Shown here: piece after piece, positions 1-8,781 of the stretch | Layout of the letters: the number at the start of each line of letters is the position of its first letter | How positions within the stretch are numbered: position 1 is the first letter of the stretch | DNA from: Paeniglutamicibacter psychrophenolicus | Lineage (GTDB): Bacteria; Actinomycetota; Actinomycetes; Actinomycetales; Micrococcaceae | Assembly (NCBI RefSeq): GCF_030812255.1 | Contig: NZ_JAUSSH010000002.1 | Location: 434,001-498,000 of the forward strand | Reading direction: 5' to 3' | Length of the DNA stretch: 64,000 nt | The notes under the pieces: generated by a model | Told to the model about the DNA's origin: nothing | Seen by the model: the letters and a program-made list of their open reading frames with translations, nothing else | Databases searched by the model: none | Made by a program: the position numbers and the translations under genes

Positions 1-73
1 CTCCGTGCGCCAGTGCGGCTCCGAGTTCGATGGTCTTGTCCAGGGCGGGGTTCATGGTCAGGGTGACGATCAT
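1..73 (-). CDS. fruK: 1-phosphofructokinase, N-terminal fragment (runs off the window)
   Basis: Only the first 24 codons are present. They read MIVTLTMNPALDKTIEL, the characteristic opening of bacterial 1-phosphofructokinases of the PfkB superfamily, which phosphorylate fructose 1-phosphate after PTS uptake. The ATG overlaps the stop of the upstream DeoR-type gene by four bases (ATGA), so the two are translationally coupled. Regulator-fruK-fruA is a standard fructose PTS operon order, and the fructose PTS permease is expected just outside the window. The identification rests on a short stretch, but the motif and the context agree. Confidence 0.8.
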   Translation of the reverse strand, partial: MIVTLTMNPALDKTIELGAALAHG

Positions 74-846
74 GCCAGCACCACCTCCACGTCGGCCGCC
101 TCGAGGGCCGCGGCCAGCTCGCCGGTCGGGGCGGCGTCGGTGACCAGGGTGTCAATGGCGTCGAGTTTCGCGAATTGCACGAGGGTGAGCCTTTCGAATT
201 TGGAGGAGTCGGCCAGCACGATCACGCGCTGGGCGCTGGCGACCATGGCGGTCTTGACCGTGGCCTCCATGGGGTCGGGGGTGCTCAGGCCGAAGCTGGA
301 GTGCAGGGCGTTGGTGCCGATGAAGGCCACGTCGGCGCTGAGCCGGGAGAACTGTTCGACGGTTCCGGCGCCGGTGGCGGCGCTGGTCAGCCCGCGCACC
401 CGGCCACCGATGAGTTCCAGCGGGATCTGCGGGTTTCCGGCCAGGCGCTGCGCGATCGGCAGCGCGTGGGTGATGACCAGCGAGGGGGTGTTGAACGAGT
501 TCCGGGCGATCAGGCCGGCCAGGATCTCGGTGGTGGTTCCGGCGTCGAGCATGACCGAGACGCCCTCGGCGGGCAGGAGCAGGTGGGCTGCCTGGGCGAT
601 GCTTGCCTTGGCCTCGGAGTGGATGGTGGTCCGTTCGCTGTGGCTTTCCTCCCGGGTGCTCACCGCCTGGGTGGCCACGGCCCCGCCGTGGACGCGGCGC
701 AGCGTGCCCTCGGACTCGAGCTGTGCCAGGTCGCGGCGGACGGTTTCGCGGGTGATCTCGAAGCGTGCCGAGAGTTCGGCGACGGTGACCTTCCCGTTGC
801 CGGCGATCATCTCGGTGATCAGTCGGTGCCGTTCTTCGGCGAACAT
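70..846 (-). CDS. fruR: DeoR-family transcriptional regulator of the fructose operon (FruR-like)
   Basis: This 258-residue protein begins MFAEERHRLI and has a DeoR winged helix-turn-helix at residues ~5-60 (VTVAELSARFEITRETVRRD, then LRRVHGGA). A DeoR sensor domain follows (residues ~75-235, with the DAGTTTE phosphosugar-binding signature and ADVAFIGTNAL). An upstream ATG would add ten residues, but starting at MFAEERH matches the family. Family members usually repress sugar-phosphate operons and release DNA on binding a phosphorylated sugar. Overlap with fruK points to fructose 1-phosphate as effector, which is inference. An inverted repeat in its promoter suggests autoregulation. Confidence 0.85.
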   Translation of the reverse strand: MFAEERHRLITEMIAGNGKVTVAELSARFEITRETVRRDLAQLESEGTLRRVHGGAVATQAVSTREESHSERTTIHSEAKASIAQAAHLLLPAEGVSVMLDAGTTTEILAGLIARNSFNTPSLVITHALPIAQRLAGNPQIPLELIGGRVRGLTSAATGAGTVEQFSRLSADVAFIGTNALHSSFGLSTPDPMEATVKTAMVASAQRVIVLADSSKFERLTLVQFAKLDAIDTLVTDAAPTGELAAALEAADVEVVLA

Positions 847-868
847 GGCTTCCTCGCATCCAGTGATA

Positions 869-925
869 TGCCACACATGAATCTGTGTTTGAATGACTTT
901 ATGCCCGCTTGTGTGGCAACGTCAA
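869..925 (-). promoter_or_regulatory. fruR-fruK promoter with inverted-repeat operator
   Basis: On the minus strand, TTGACG (920-925) and CATAAA (898-903) are 16 bases apart, a plausible sigma-70 promoter. It is bracketed by a perfect 9-bp inverted repeat, TGCCACACA at 869-877 and TGTGTGGCA at 910-918, about four helical turns apart. A smaller dyad, ACACA-N6-TGTGT, lies at 873-888. This arrangement fits paired half-sites for the DeoR-type regulator. The assignment is from pattern only. Beyond it, the ~240 bases to 1168 show nothing convincing. Confidence 0.45.
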
Positions 926-1168
926 GTGGTTTGCGGAGGAAATGTGGGATTGCTTGCGGGCGTGCCCGTTTTCTTGGGGGAATCGCAAGCGGTGTTCGCG
1001 AGGGTGGGTGCACCCTTTCTGTGCGTTGACGCGCACCGCTTCCCCGATGCCTGGCGAAACGCTGGGCGATGCCCTGCCGTCCCCTCCGGGGTGCCATATG
1101 ACGAATAGTCAGCGCCTCACCCGTTGCTCGCAAAGCGACGGCATCCCGCCGAGTGGAGCGGGGACTTT

Positions 1169-1739
1169 TTAGCTGTTCGGGGTCAGCGTTTGCTGCAGCT
1201 GCCTGACCAGTTCCAGCATCTGGGTTTCGGTGGCAGGGCATCCAAGGACTCGTTGGCTCCATCCAGGCTCAGCAGCGCATGGTGGTTCAGCCCGTCGCCG
1301 GCAAAGAGCACGAGCTTGGCCAATGCTTCGTTGCCGGTGGCCGGCAAGAGCGCGCCGTACCAGTCGTCGCGGCAGCTGCGCAGCAACTGAAGGGCGTCCG
1401 CGTCACCGGTCTGCGCGAGCCGGTAGTCCGCATCGATGAGACGTTCGAGCAGATTGTCCCGGCTCAACGAGGAGACCAAGTAGCCCTCGGCCGCACGCGG
1501 AAGGTCGGCCGTCATCTGTTCCACTTCCGCGGAGGCCTGCGCCATGAGCTCGGTGAAGATGCCCTGGCGCAGGGCCTGCATGTTGGGAAAGTGGTGTAGC
1601 ACCCCGGCAATGGAGGGCTTGCAGGCGGAGCTGACCGACTCGAGGGTCGCGGCGTGGGTGCCTTGGCGCGAGAGAAGGTTCAGGTACGGGGTGGGGACAT
1701 TCTCCCGCTTTCGGTGCTCGGTGAGCGCTGCACGTTGCT
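1169..1739 (-). pseudogene. Decayed TetR-family regulator (start lost, 3' frameshift)
   Basis: The minus strand encodes a TetR-like helix-turn-helix (LNLLSRQGTHAATLESV, then SIAGVLHHFPNMQALRQGIF) followed by a C-terminal ligand-domain-like stretch. Two lesions are visible. Upstream of the HTH the frame runs back to a TAG near 1739 without any ATG, GTG or TTG. Near 1230 a one-base shift is needed to continue into the expected tail (TETQMLELVRQLQQTLTPNS, ending in TAA at 1169). The open frame as it stands runs off into an unrelated tail ending at 1183. It lies 18 bases downstream of the fructokinase gene. It is probably a dead gene; a sequencing error could explain one lesion, less easily both. 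Confidence 0.65.
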
Positions 1740-1757
1740 ACCCAGCACCCGGGTCCT

Positions 1758-2702
1758 TCAACCGTTGGCGCCCTCCGTGGCGAGGTGCTCGCGCAGCTCC
1801 GCCACGGTGGGAGGGTTGGCCCCGGCCCGCCGCACCGTGATGGCGGCGGCCATCGACGCGGTGCGTCCCAGCGATTCCAGCGAGGCCCGATCCACGCGAA
1901 GTTCCCCGGCGCCCAGCAACGACATGATCATCGCGGCCATGTAGGAATCCCCGGCCCCGATGGTGTCCACGACCGTGGAGGCGACCGAGGGAGCCGAGAA
2001 CACGGTCGTGGCGGTGGCCAGCAGGGAACCTTCCCCGCCCCGGGTGATGACCACCAGCCGCGCCCCGGTGCCCAGGATCCGGGTTGCCGTTTCCTCCAGC
2101 GTCGAGCCCGGGTAAAGCCAGGCGGCATCCTCGTCGCTGAGCTTGACGGCATGCGAGAGTCCCGCAATGTCCTCGAACGTCGCGCGGGCCTCGGCCTGGC
2201 TGCCCAGCAGTGCCGGGCGGATGTTCGGGTCGTAGGTGACTAGGCATTCGTCCCGGTGGTTCGCCAGCAGCTCCTGCACCGCCGAGGCCCCCGGCTCAAG
2301 GAACGTGGCGATGGACCCGGTGTGGATGAGCCGGGGGACCTGTGCAAGCCGCTCGGCCTCCAGCGACCAGTCGATGTCGAATCGGTAGCTGGCCGACCCG
2401 TCCCCGGCCAGGGTGACGGTGGCGCTCGCCGTGCGCCCCAGGGTCGTCGAACCGGGCAGGACGCTGACAGCGGCACGGCCCAGGTGCTCGTGCAGTGCCT
2501 GCCCGCGGGCGTCGTCCCCCAGTGCGGTCAGCAATCCGGTGCGCAGCCCCAGGCGCCCCAGCCCGTAGGCGACGTTTGCGGGGGAGCCGCCGGGGTGTTC
2601 GCTGGTTCCCGCTGCCGAGGTGACGATGTCGGTCAGTGCCTCGCCGACCACCACGACGTCGAGGGGCGGGTTCGTGGCTTCGGCCGCTTCTGTGTGCTGC
2701 AT
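1758..2702 (-). CDS. PfkB-family carbohydrate kinase, probable fructokinase
   Basis: The 314-residue protein carries both PfkB signatures: the N-terminal GG motif (HPGGSPANVAYGLGRLG, residues ~36-52) and the C-terminal catalytic motif (DTIGAGDSYMAAM), whose Asp is the base that activates the sugar hydroxyl. The length is normal for the family. It follows a GH32 hydrolase and a sugar ABC importer on the same strand, so the likely reaction is ATP-dependent phosphorylation of fructose released by that hydrolase to fructose 6-phosphate. AAGGAAAG lies about ten bases before the ATG. Ribokinase-type specificity cannot be excluded from sequence alone; the operon argues for fructose. Confidence 0.82.
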   Translation of the reverse strand: MQHTEAAEATNPPLDVVVVGEALTDIVTSAAGTSEHPGGSPANVAYGLGRLGLRTGLLTALGDDARGQALHEHLGRAAVSVLPGSTTLGRTASATVTLAGDGSASYRFDIDWSLEAERLAQVPRLIHTGSIATFLEPGASAVQELLANHRDECLVTYDPNIRPALLGSQAEARATFEDIAGLSHAVKLSDEDAAWLYPGSTLEETATRILGTGARLVVITRGGEGSLLATATTVFSAPSVASTVVDTIGAGDSYMAAMIMSLLGAGELRVDRASLESLGRTASMAAAITVRRAGANPPTVAELREHLATEGANG

Positions 2703-2750
2703 GGTTCTGCTTTCCTTGTGGTGCCGGATGTCGGATCCGGCGCGGGATTC

Positions 2751-4268
2751 CTAGGCGTAGGTGGTGACGGTGAGGTTGTTGATGGTTGCCGTCCCGCCCG
2801 CGGCAAAGAGCGAAAGCTCCCGGCTGGCGGCGGAGGGGAAGACCAGCTGGGTCATGGTCAGCAGCCCGGCCTGGGCAAAGACCTCCACCGAGCAGCGATC
2901 CACGTGGATGACCAGTTCGTAGGAGCCGTCCAGGGAGCGCAACGGGGCCACGTCGAGTGAGGCGAAGGACTCGTGGAAGTCAGTGGCGCCCGATTCGCGG
3001 CGGTCGACGAAGAGCATGCCGCGCTGTGCATCGATGCCGATGCGGGTTCCCTCGGTTCCGTTCCCGCGCACGACCACCCCGGCTTCGCCGGCGCTGTCCG
3101 GGGCCAGCGAGAACTCGATGCGCTGCACGGTGCCGGCGGCGCCGTCGAGCACTTCGGTGCCCTCGGGAATCTCACGGGCAGGCAGCGTGAATGTCGAGAC
3201 GGGTTCGGGTTCGGCCCCGGAACCGAACGCCACCTGCTGGATTAGTCGCGGCTGCCCGTCAACGGTGCGCAGCGTGAGTTCGCGCGCGAGCGACATGGGG
3301 CTGCGCCACGGGGCGGTGGGGATCTGGTTGGCGTAGTCCCAGTTGTTCATCCAGCCGATCATCAGTCGGCGGTCATCGGGTGCATCGGAGAAGGAGACCG
3401 CGGCGTAGTAGTCCCGGCCCCAGTCCAGCCATTGGTAGTCGTGCTCCCGGGTGCCGTCGCCCATGCCCTCAGTCACGGTGCTGTGGGAAACGAAGGTGGT
3501 GCCGTCGAAGTCCCCGACGAAGTACTGCCCGGCCGAGCCGTTGTTCGGGCCTCCCGGGTTCAGGTTCACCGTCAGCACCCACTTGAGGTTTTCGGGGTCC
3601 CCGTCCACCGGCATGGCGAAGAGGTCCGGGCATTCCCAGATGCCGCCGGTGGCATTGGCCGGGCCGAAGCTGCTAAGCTCCGTCCAATTCAGCAGATCCG
3701 CGGATTTATGCAGCAGCACCCGGTACTCGAGTGCCTCCACCGTCACCATGACCCAGTAGCTTTCGTTCTGTCCCTGGTACCAGAAGACCTTGGGGTCGCG
3801 GAAGTTCGGGGTGTTGCGGGTCAGCACCGGGTTTTGCGCGTGCTTTCTCCAGCTGTAGCCACCGTCCAGGCTGTAGGCCAGCGACTGGGCCTGGGTGCCG
3901 TGGAGTGCGGAGGCCAGCTTGTAGGCGCTGGTGTAGAGAGCCACCAAGGGGGGCTGCTCCGCGGTGCCGAACCCGGAGGTGTTATGGCGGTCGAAGACGA
4001 TGGACCCGGAGAAAATGTCCTCGTGTTCGTCGAACCTGATGGCCACCGGGTGCTCGGTCCAATTCAGCAGGTCGGTGGAGGTCGCATGCCCCCAGGACAT
4101 GTTTCCCCAAACTGAATTCAGCGGGTTGTTCTGGTAGTAGAGGTGGTAGAGCCCGTCGTGGAAGATCAACCCGTTGGGATCATTCAGCCAGGTGTCCTGG
4201 GCCGCGTAGTGGAAAGCGGGACGGAAATCGTCGCGTAGCTCAGTGGTGGTCGTGGTGGGTGCCGACAT
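2751..4268 (-). CDS. Glycoside hydrolase family 32 (beta-fructofuranosidase type), cytoplasmic
   Basis: The GH32 signature WLNDPNG lies near residues 27-33 and holds the nucleophile Asp. The RDP motif (FRDPKVFWYQ) and the acid/base motif ECPDLF follow in order, with a beta-sandwich C-terminal region. At 505 residues it is a full-length five-blade propeller enzyme. No signal peptide is visible, so it should act inside the cell on imported sucrose or short fructo-oligosaccharides, releasing fructose for the kinase encoded next. The ATG at 4268 is preferred to a TTG eight codons upstream. Sucrase, levanase and inulinase specificities share these motifs and are not separable here. Confidence 0.88.
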   Translation of the reverse strand: MSAPTTTTTELRDDFRPAFHYAAQDTWLNDPNGLIFHDGLYHLYYQNNPLNSVWGNMSWGHATSTDLLNWTEHPVAIRFDEHEDIFSGSIVFDRHNTSGFGTAEQPPLVALYTSAYKLASALHGTQAQSLAYSLDGGYSWRKHAQNPVLTRNTPNFRDPKVFWYQGQNESYWVMVTVEALEYRVLLHKSADLLNWTELSSFGPANATGGIWECPDLFAMPVDGDPENLKWVLTVNLNPGGPNNGSAGQYFVGDFDGTTFVSHSTVTEGMGDGTREHDYQWLDWGRDYYAAVSFSDAPDDRRLMIGWMNNWDYANQIPTAPWRSPMSLARELTLRTVDGQPRLIQQVAFGSGAEPEPVSTFTLPAREIPEGTEVLDGAAGTVQRIEFSLAPDSAGEAGVVVRGNGTEGTRIGIDAQRGMLFVDRRESGATDFHESFASLDVAPLRSLDGSYELVIHVDRCSVEVFAQAGLLTMTQLVFPSAASRELSLFAAGGTATINNLTVTTYA

Positions 4269-4364
4269 GGTGGTCTGCGACTCGATTCTCAAATGGTGCT
4301 GGTGCTTCGTCCCCTCGGGGAATCCGCATCGTGGGTGTTGCTGGATGTTGCTGGGACGCGGGGA

Positions 4365-5291
4365 CTAGCCCTTGACGCCGCTGGTGGCGATGCTGTTGAC
4401 GAAGGAACGCTGGAAGGCAATGAACAGGGCGACCACGGGAAGGGTGATCATGGAGGAATAGGCCATGATTTCGCCCCAGGAAACATTGAGCTGGAAGAAG
4501 TACTGCACGCCGATCATGACCGGGCGCAATTCCTCGGACTGCACCACCATCAGCGGCCACAGGTAGGAATTCCAGGCAGGCAGGAATGTCAGGATCGATA
4601 CGGTGGCGATGGCGGGACCCGAGAGCGGCATGACAATCCGTGAGTAGATCTTGAACCAGCCGGCCCCGTCCACACGGGCAGCTTCGTCGAGCTCCTTGGG
4701 GATGGACTCGAAGTATTGGTGGAAGAGGTAGATGGAGAAGGCATTGGCGATGAACGGAATGATCTGCACCTGGTAGGTGTCAAGCCAGCCGGTGGTCAGC
4801 GACAGCGAGAATCCGTTGACCTCGAGCCACGGCAACTGGTTGACCCACCAGACCAACGGCAGCGCTAGGGTCTCGAAGGGCACGATCAAGGTGGCGATGA
4901 TCAGCGTCAGGATGATGCCCTTGCCGCGCAACTGCATGCGGGAGAGGGCGAACGCGGCCAGGGAATTGATGAGCACGCCCAGCACCACCGTGACGGCCGA
5001 GATGCCGATGGAGTTGATCAGGAACCTCGCGGCCGGAACCCTGTCGAAGACCGCCGAGTAGTTCTCGAAGGACAGGTTGCCCACCGGCAGGAAAGCAGCG
5101 ATCGAGGACAGGTCCCCGAAGATCTGTGCATCGGGTTTGAGCGAGGAAACGAACATGAACAGCAGCGGGAAGGAAAACACGATGCCCAGCAACACCCGAA
5201 CGGTCCAGGCGCTTAACGAGCGGATCCGGCGGCGCTTGGCCGGTGCGGCCACAGGAACCTTGGCGGTTTTTGTCTCAAGAATGGTTGCCAT
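4365..5291 (-). CDS. Carbohydrate ABC transporter permease, MalG/CUT1 type
   Basis: The 308-residue inner-membrane protein has about six transmembrane helices. The EAA loop contacting the ATPase reads IPKELDEAARVDGAGWFKIYSRIVMPLSGPAIAT, split here as IPKELDEAARVDGAG and IVMPLSGPA (residues ~195-230). The C-terminus (FVNSIATSGVKG) is typical of MalG homologues. Its ATG is one base from the stop of the MalF-like gene, so the two subunits are co-translated. No ATPase gene lies in the operon. Actinobacterial CUT1 importers commonly share one MsiK-type ATPase encoded elsewhere, and that is inferred here. Confidence 0.88.
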   Translation of the reverse strand: MATILETKTAKVPVAAPAKRRRIRSLSAWTVRVLLGIVFSFPLLFMFVSSLKPDAQIFGDLSSIAAFLPVGNLSFENYSAVFDRVPAARFLINSIGISAVTVVLGVLINSLAAFALSRMQLRGKGIILTLIIATLIVPFETLALPLVWWVNQLPWLEVNGFSLSLTTGWLDTYQVQIIPFIANAFSIYLFHQYFESIPKELDEAARVDGAGWFKIYSRIVMPLSGPAIATVSILTFLPAWNSYLWPLMVVQSEELRPVMIGVQYFFQLNVSWGEIMAYSSMITLPVVALFIAFQRSFVNSIATSGVKG

Positions 5292-5292
5292 G

Positions 5293-6258
5293 TCAGGACT
5301 TCTCTCGGGTGAGGTAGCGCTGGATTGCGGAAATGATCAGGACCAGGGCGAAGAAGACCAGCGATATTGCCGAGGCATAGGCTGTTTCCTGCTGCTTGAA
5401 GCCCGAGCGGACCGCCTGGTAGACGAGGGTCGTCGTCGCGTCGAGCGGACCGCCCTGGGTCATCACGTTGATTTGCGTGAAGAGGCTGAGCGCCTGGATG
5501 GTGATGGTGATCAGGATGAGGTTCCGTGTCGCGGCGAGCCCGGGCCAGGTGATGTACCTGAAGCGTTGCCAGCGGCTCACCCCGTCAAGGTCGGCGGCCT
5601 CGTAGAGCTCGGCGGAGATGGTCTGCAGCCCCGAGAGCCAGATGATCATGTGGAACCCGGCGCCCTGCCATACCGACATCAGCATGATGGCCGGAAGCGC
5701 GGTGGACGGATTGTTCAACCAGTCGGCACCCTGCAGTGCCCCGAATGACAGCTTCGCGATGATCTCGTTGAGCAGCCCGTCCTTGGAATAGATGAACATC
5801 CACAGCAGCGACACGACGACCATCGAGGTGACAACGGGAAGGAAATACAGGGTTCGGAAGAACGTCACCCCGCGCACCTTGGTGTTGATGAGGATCGCCA
5901 TCAGCAACGCAACGCCGCCCTGCAACGGCACCACGATCAGGGCGAAATAGGCGACGTTCACCAAGGACCTGTAGAACGTCTCATCGGTGAAGAGCCGGGC
6001 GAAGTTGTCCATCCCCACGAAGGTTGCGGGGTGCGGGGAAATCAGCCGGGCGTTGGTGAAGGCAAGCCCGAAGGAGAGCACCGCGGGGATGAGAATGAAG
6101 AGCACCAACAGCACCACCGCGGGGCTCAGCATGAGCCAGCCGGTGCGTTGTTCGCGGCTCTTATACCGTGAGGTGATGGACGTCTTCTGCTGCGGGGCCG
6201 GTGCAGGATCATCGTGTGAAGGATTTGGCAGGGTCGTTTGGGCCAACGAAGTATTCAT
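5293..6258 (-). CDS. Carbohydrate ABC transporter permease, MalF/CUT1 type
   Basis: The 321-residue membrane protein has an extended, charged N-terminus followed by about six transmembrane helices (first near VVLLVLFILIPAVLSF). It contains an EAA loop (ISAELYEAADLDGVSRWQRF) for ATPase contact. The ATG at 6258 is preferred because GGGAG sits about seven bases upstream; the open frame continues 16 codons further without support. It pairs with the MalG-like gene one base downstream and with the binding-protein gene upstream. The substrate is inferred to be a fructoside from the GH32 and fructokinase genes in the same operon. Confidence 0.88.
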   Translation of the reverse strand: MNTSLAQTTLPNPSHDDPAPAPQQKTSITSRYKSREQRTGWLMLSPAVVLLVLFILIPAVLSFGLAFTNARLISPHPATFVGMDNFARLFTDETFYRSLVNVAYFALIVVPLQGGVALLMAILINTKVRGVTFFRTLYFLPVVTSMVVVSLLWMFIYSKDGLLNEIIAKLSFGALQGADWLNNPSTALPAIMLMSVWQGAGFHMIIWLSGLQTISAELYEAADLDGVSRWQRFRYITWPGLAATRNLILITITIQALSLFTQINVMTQGGPLDATTTLVYQAVRSGFKQQETAYASAISLVFFALVLIISAIQRYLTREKS

Positions 6259-6331
6259 CGGTTTGCTCCCGGTCTCTAAGGGGCTTGGGAGTGCGCGACG
6301 GATCAAATCCGTTTCCGCACCCGGAAGCTGA

Positions 6332-7615
6332 CTAGTTGGTGTAGCCCTTGTTGGACTTGATGTTGGCGTCGATGTTCTTGACTGCCCGGTTCAGCGCCTT
6401 CTGCGGGACCGCTCCGGCGAGGATGTCGGCGGTGGCCTTCTCGAACTCGGAGGAGATGAACGCATAGGCGGGGGTTTCGGGGCGCAGCACGGAGAACTTC
6501 TTCGAGAAATCCATCAGGATCCTGTTGGTTCCGCCCGGCTCGAAGCCGGGGACCAGTTCCGCCGCGGCGTCGGTGGCCGGGATGGTCCCGGTTGCCTTGG
6601 CGACCTTCGCAATGTTTTCGGACCGCAGGGAGAAATCGAGATAGTCCATGGCCGCCTCGGGGTTCGCGCATCCCGTGCTGACACCCCACTGCCAGGAGCC
6701 GCCACCAATTTTTGGCCCGGTTCCAAGGTCCACGGAAGGCATGACGGCCAAATCATCGCCCAGGGCCTCGCGGGCCTTGTCCGCGGCCCAGCTGCCGGTG
6801 TAGACGATGGCGCTCTTGTGGTTCAGGAAATCCAGGGTGGAGTCCTTGCCGCTCTTCTGGGCCATGTAGCCCTGCTCGACAAGTCCGCGGAACCACGTTC
6901 CCCAGGCCACGGCGGGTGCCGAATTCAGGTACCCGTCGGCGCTCTGGGCTCCGTCACGGTTGATCAGGTCACCGCCGAAGGACTGCAACAGCGGGGAGTA
7001 GGCGTAGGGAGTCCATTCTCCGGTGCCGGCGGTGCCCAGATCCAGCGGGTAGTCCCAGCGACCGAGTGCCTTCAGCGAGGCGAGGGCGGCATCGAATTCA
7101 TCCTTCGTCCAGGGCTTCTCGATGGTGGCCCCCCGGACGCCGGCGGCGTCCAGGTCCGATTTGCGGGCCATGAGCGAGAGGGCAACGTCGTAGGTGCCGA
7201 CCGCGTAGGTTGTCCCGTTCCAGTTGCCGAGGGTGCTGTCCAGGTGCTTGGAAAGGTCGGTGGAAAGTTCCAGCGGCCGCAGGTATTGGGCCCAGGCCCA
7301 GTTGGGGACGTTGGGTCCGTCGATGTCCACCAGGCAGGGCAGTTTGTTGGCGGAGGCCGCGGCCACCACCGAGTCGTTGTAGGAGTCCTGTGGGAATGCC
7401 TGGACCTTGATGGTGGCGTTGTCCTGGCTGGCATTGAATGCGTCGACAACTTCTTGGATGGCGTCGAGCTCGGGGGCGTTTCCCGCATTGTGGGTCCAGA
7501 GCGTGAGTTCACCGTTGGCCCCGTCCTTGGGGCCCGCACCGCACCCGGCCAAGCCGGCGGTCAACGCGGCAACCGATAGGCTGGAGGCGAGGAGCCTCGT
7601 GAAACGAGTTTTCAT
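6332..7615 (-). CDS. Extracellular sugar-binding lipoprotein of the ABC importer
   Basis: The chosen ATG gives 427 residues beginning MKTRFTRLLASSLSVAAL, a signal sequence ending in the lipobox LAGC, whose Cys (about residue 25) would be lipid-modified. The mature part is a family 1 solute-binding protein, with ELTLWTHNAG near the start and a central GGDLINRDGAQSADGYL-like segment. The open frame extends 59 codons upstream but lacks signal-peptide logic there. It is first of the transport genes and lies 128 bases downstream of the LacI-type gene. Ligand binding would be sucrose or fructo-oligosaccharide by operon context. Confidence 0.87.
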   Translation of the reverse strand: MKTRFTRLLASSLSVAALTAGLAGCGAGPKDGANGELTLWTHNAGNAPELDAIQEVVDAFNASQDNATIKVQAFPQDSYNDSVVAAASANKLPCLVDIDGPNVPNWAWAQYLRPLELSTDLSKHLDSTLGNWNGTTYAVGTYDVALSLMARKSDLDAAGVRGATIEKPWTKDEFDAALASLKALGRWDYPLDLGTAGTGEWTPYAYSPLLQSFGGDLINRDGAQSADGYLNSAPAVAWGTWFRGLVEQGYMAQKSGKDSTLDFLNHKSAIVYTGSWAADKAREALGDDLAVMPSVDLGTGPKIGGGSWQWGVSTGCANPEAAMDYLDFSLRSENIAKVAKATGTIPATDAAAELVPGFEPGGTNRILMDFSKKFSVLRPETPAYAFISSEFEKATADILAGAVPQKALNRAVKNIDANIKSNKGYTN

Positions 7616-7669
7616 GGAGTGCGAATCTTTCTGATGGATTCCAGCGTGAGTAAATCGGTTCCTCATTTG

Positions 7670-7737
7670 GGGGTGTGTGGCTGTTGCAGCAGCCGCACAC
7701 CCCATTCTCTCGTTACCCGATTCCCGTGGAGGGAATC
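7670..7737 (-). terminator. Two stem-loops between the LacI gene and the importer genes
   Basis: A 14-bp stem with one mismatch (7670-7683 with 7690-7703, GGGGTGTG...CACACCCC) and a second 7-bp stem (GATTCCC, 7719-7725; GGGAATC, 7731-7737) lie just past the LacI stop. Neither is followed by a clear U-run in the direction of transcription. They may act as a partial terminator or as processing signals setting different regulator and transporter levels from one operon. No promoter-like pair was seen between them and the binding-protein ATG. Confidence 0.4.
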
Positions 7738-7743
7738 CCGTGT

Positions 7744-8769
7744 TTAGGTATGCGCCGGTGGCGCAATCGATTCCCGTTCCACCAACGGGCAAGCAAGTTT
7801 CATGTGCATCGGGCCGGGTTCCGTCTTGCCCTCGATTTCGTCCAACAACCGGCCGACGGCCCAGCTGCCCATTTCGTAGTGCGGCAGGGCAACGGTGGAA
7901 AGCCCGGGCCAGAGTCCCTCGGCGATGAGTTCGAGGTTGTCGATTCCGATGACCGACAGGTCCTTGGGGATCTGGAGCCCCAATGCAGCTGCTGCCTGGT
8001 AGACGCCCATGGCCAGGCGATCGTTGAAGGCGAAAATGGCAGTGGGGCGGTCGGGGGAAGAGAGCAGCTCGAGCGCAGCCTCGCGTCCGCCGGTGGCTTC
8101 GGCCGAGGCCGTGGCCACGAGCGTCGGGTCCACCTCGAGGCCGTTGGTACGCATGCTGTGCTCGAACCCGCGAAGCCGTGCGTGGGTGGCGGGGATGTCA
8201 TCCCGGTTGTTGATGAACGCGATTTTCTTATGTCCCGCAGCAATCAGTGCGCCCGTTGCGGTTGCAGCCGCGGCTTCCTCGTCGGGGACCACCGAGGAGA
8301 ACGCATCGTGCTCCGAGATGGCGTCGAGCAGGATGACGGGGGTCTTGTCCAAGGCCCCGGGAACTACTACCTCTTGGTGGAACATCCGTGCGTAGACAAG
8401 GCCGTCGATTTGGTGCTGCAGCAACGTGCTGATTTGGTGCTTTTCCAGTTCGATGTCCATGGAGCTATCGAGGATCATGACCAGCCAGCCTCGGTCGTAG
8501 GCGGCGTCCTGGGCACCCTGGATCATTTCCCCGGCAAACGGGGTCGTGGCGATTTCGTCGCTGAGCAGCCCGAGGACGTTTGAGCGTTGGCTGCGCAGGC
8601 CGCTGGCCATCTTGTTGGGGGAGTAGCCCAGGCGATTCGCCACGGCCTGTATGTGGGTCCTGGTTTTTTCATTGACGCGTGCTGCATGGGTTTCGCTGAG
8701 CGCGTGGGAGACCGTAGTGACGGAAACCTCCGCGGCCTTCGCCACGTCGCGGATGCCGATCCTTCTCAT
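7744..8769 (-). CDS. LacI-family transcriptional repressor of the fructoside operon
   Basis: The 341-residue protein has a LacI helix-turn-helix at residues 3-25 (IGIRDVAKAAEVSVTTVSHAL), a hinge helix (NRLGYSPNKMASGLRS) and a periplasmic-binding-protein-like sensor domain, the standard layout. AGGAGCG precedes the chosen ATG. Two identical 14-bp palindromes of the classic LacI type (central CG) occur in its own promoter, so it is almost certainly autoregulated. Because the transport and hydrolase genes follow on the same strand with no obvious second promoter, the same operators probably control the whole operon. The inducer is not evident from sequence. Confidence 0.9.
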   Translation of the reverse strand: MRRIGIRDVAKAAEVSVTTVSHALSETHAARVNEKTRTHIQAVANRLGYSPNKMASGLRSQRSNVLGLLSDEIATTPFAGEMIQGAQDAAYDRGWLVMILDSSMDIELEKHQISTLLQHQIDGLVYARMFHQEVVVPGALDKTPVILLDAISEHDAFSSVVPDEEAAAATATGALIAAGHKKIAFINNRDDIPATHARLRGFEHSMRTNGLEVDPTLVATASAEATGGREAALELLSSPDRPTAIFAFNDRLAMGVYQAAAALGLQIPKDLSVIGIDNLELIAEGLWPGLSTVALPHYEMGSWAVGRLLDEIEGKTEPGPMHMKLACPLVERESIAPPAHT

Positions 8770-8781
8770 TGCACGCTCCTT

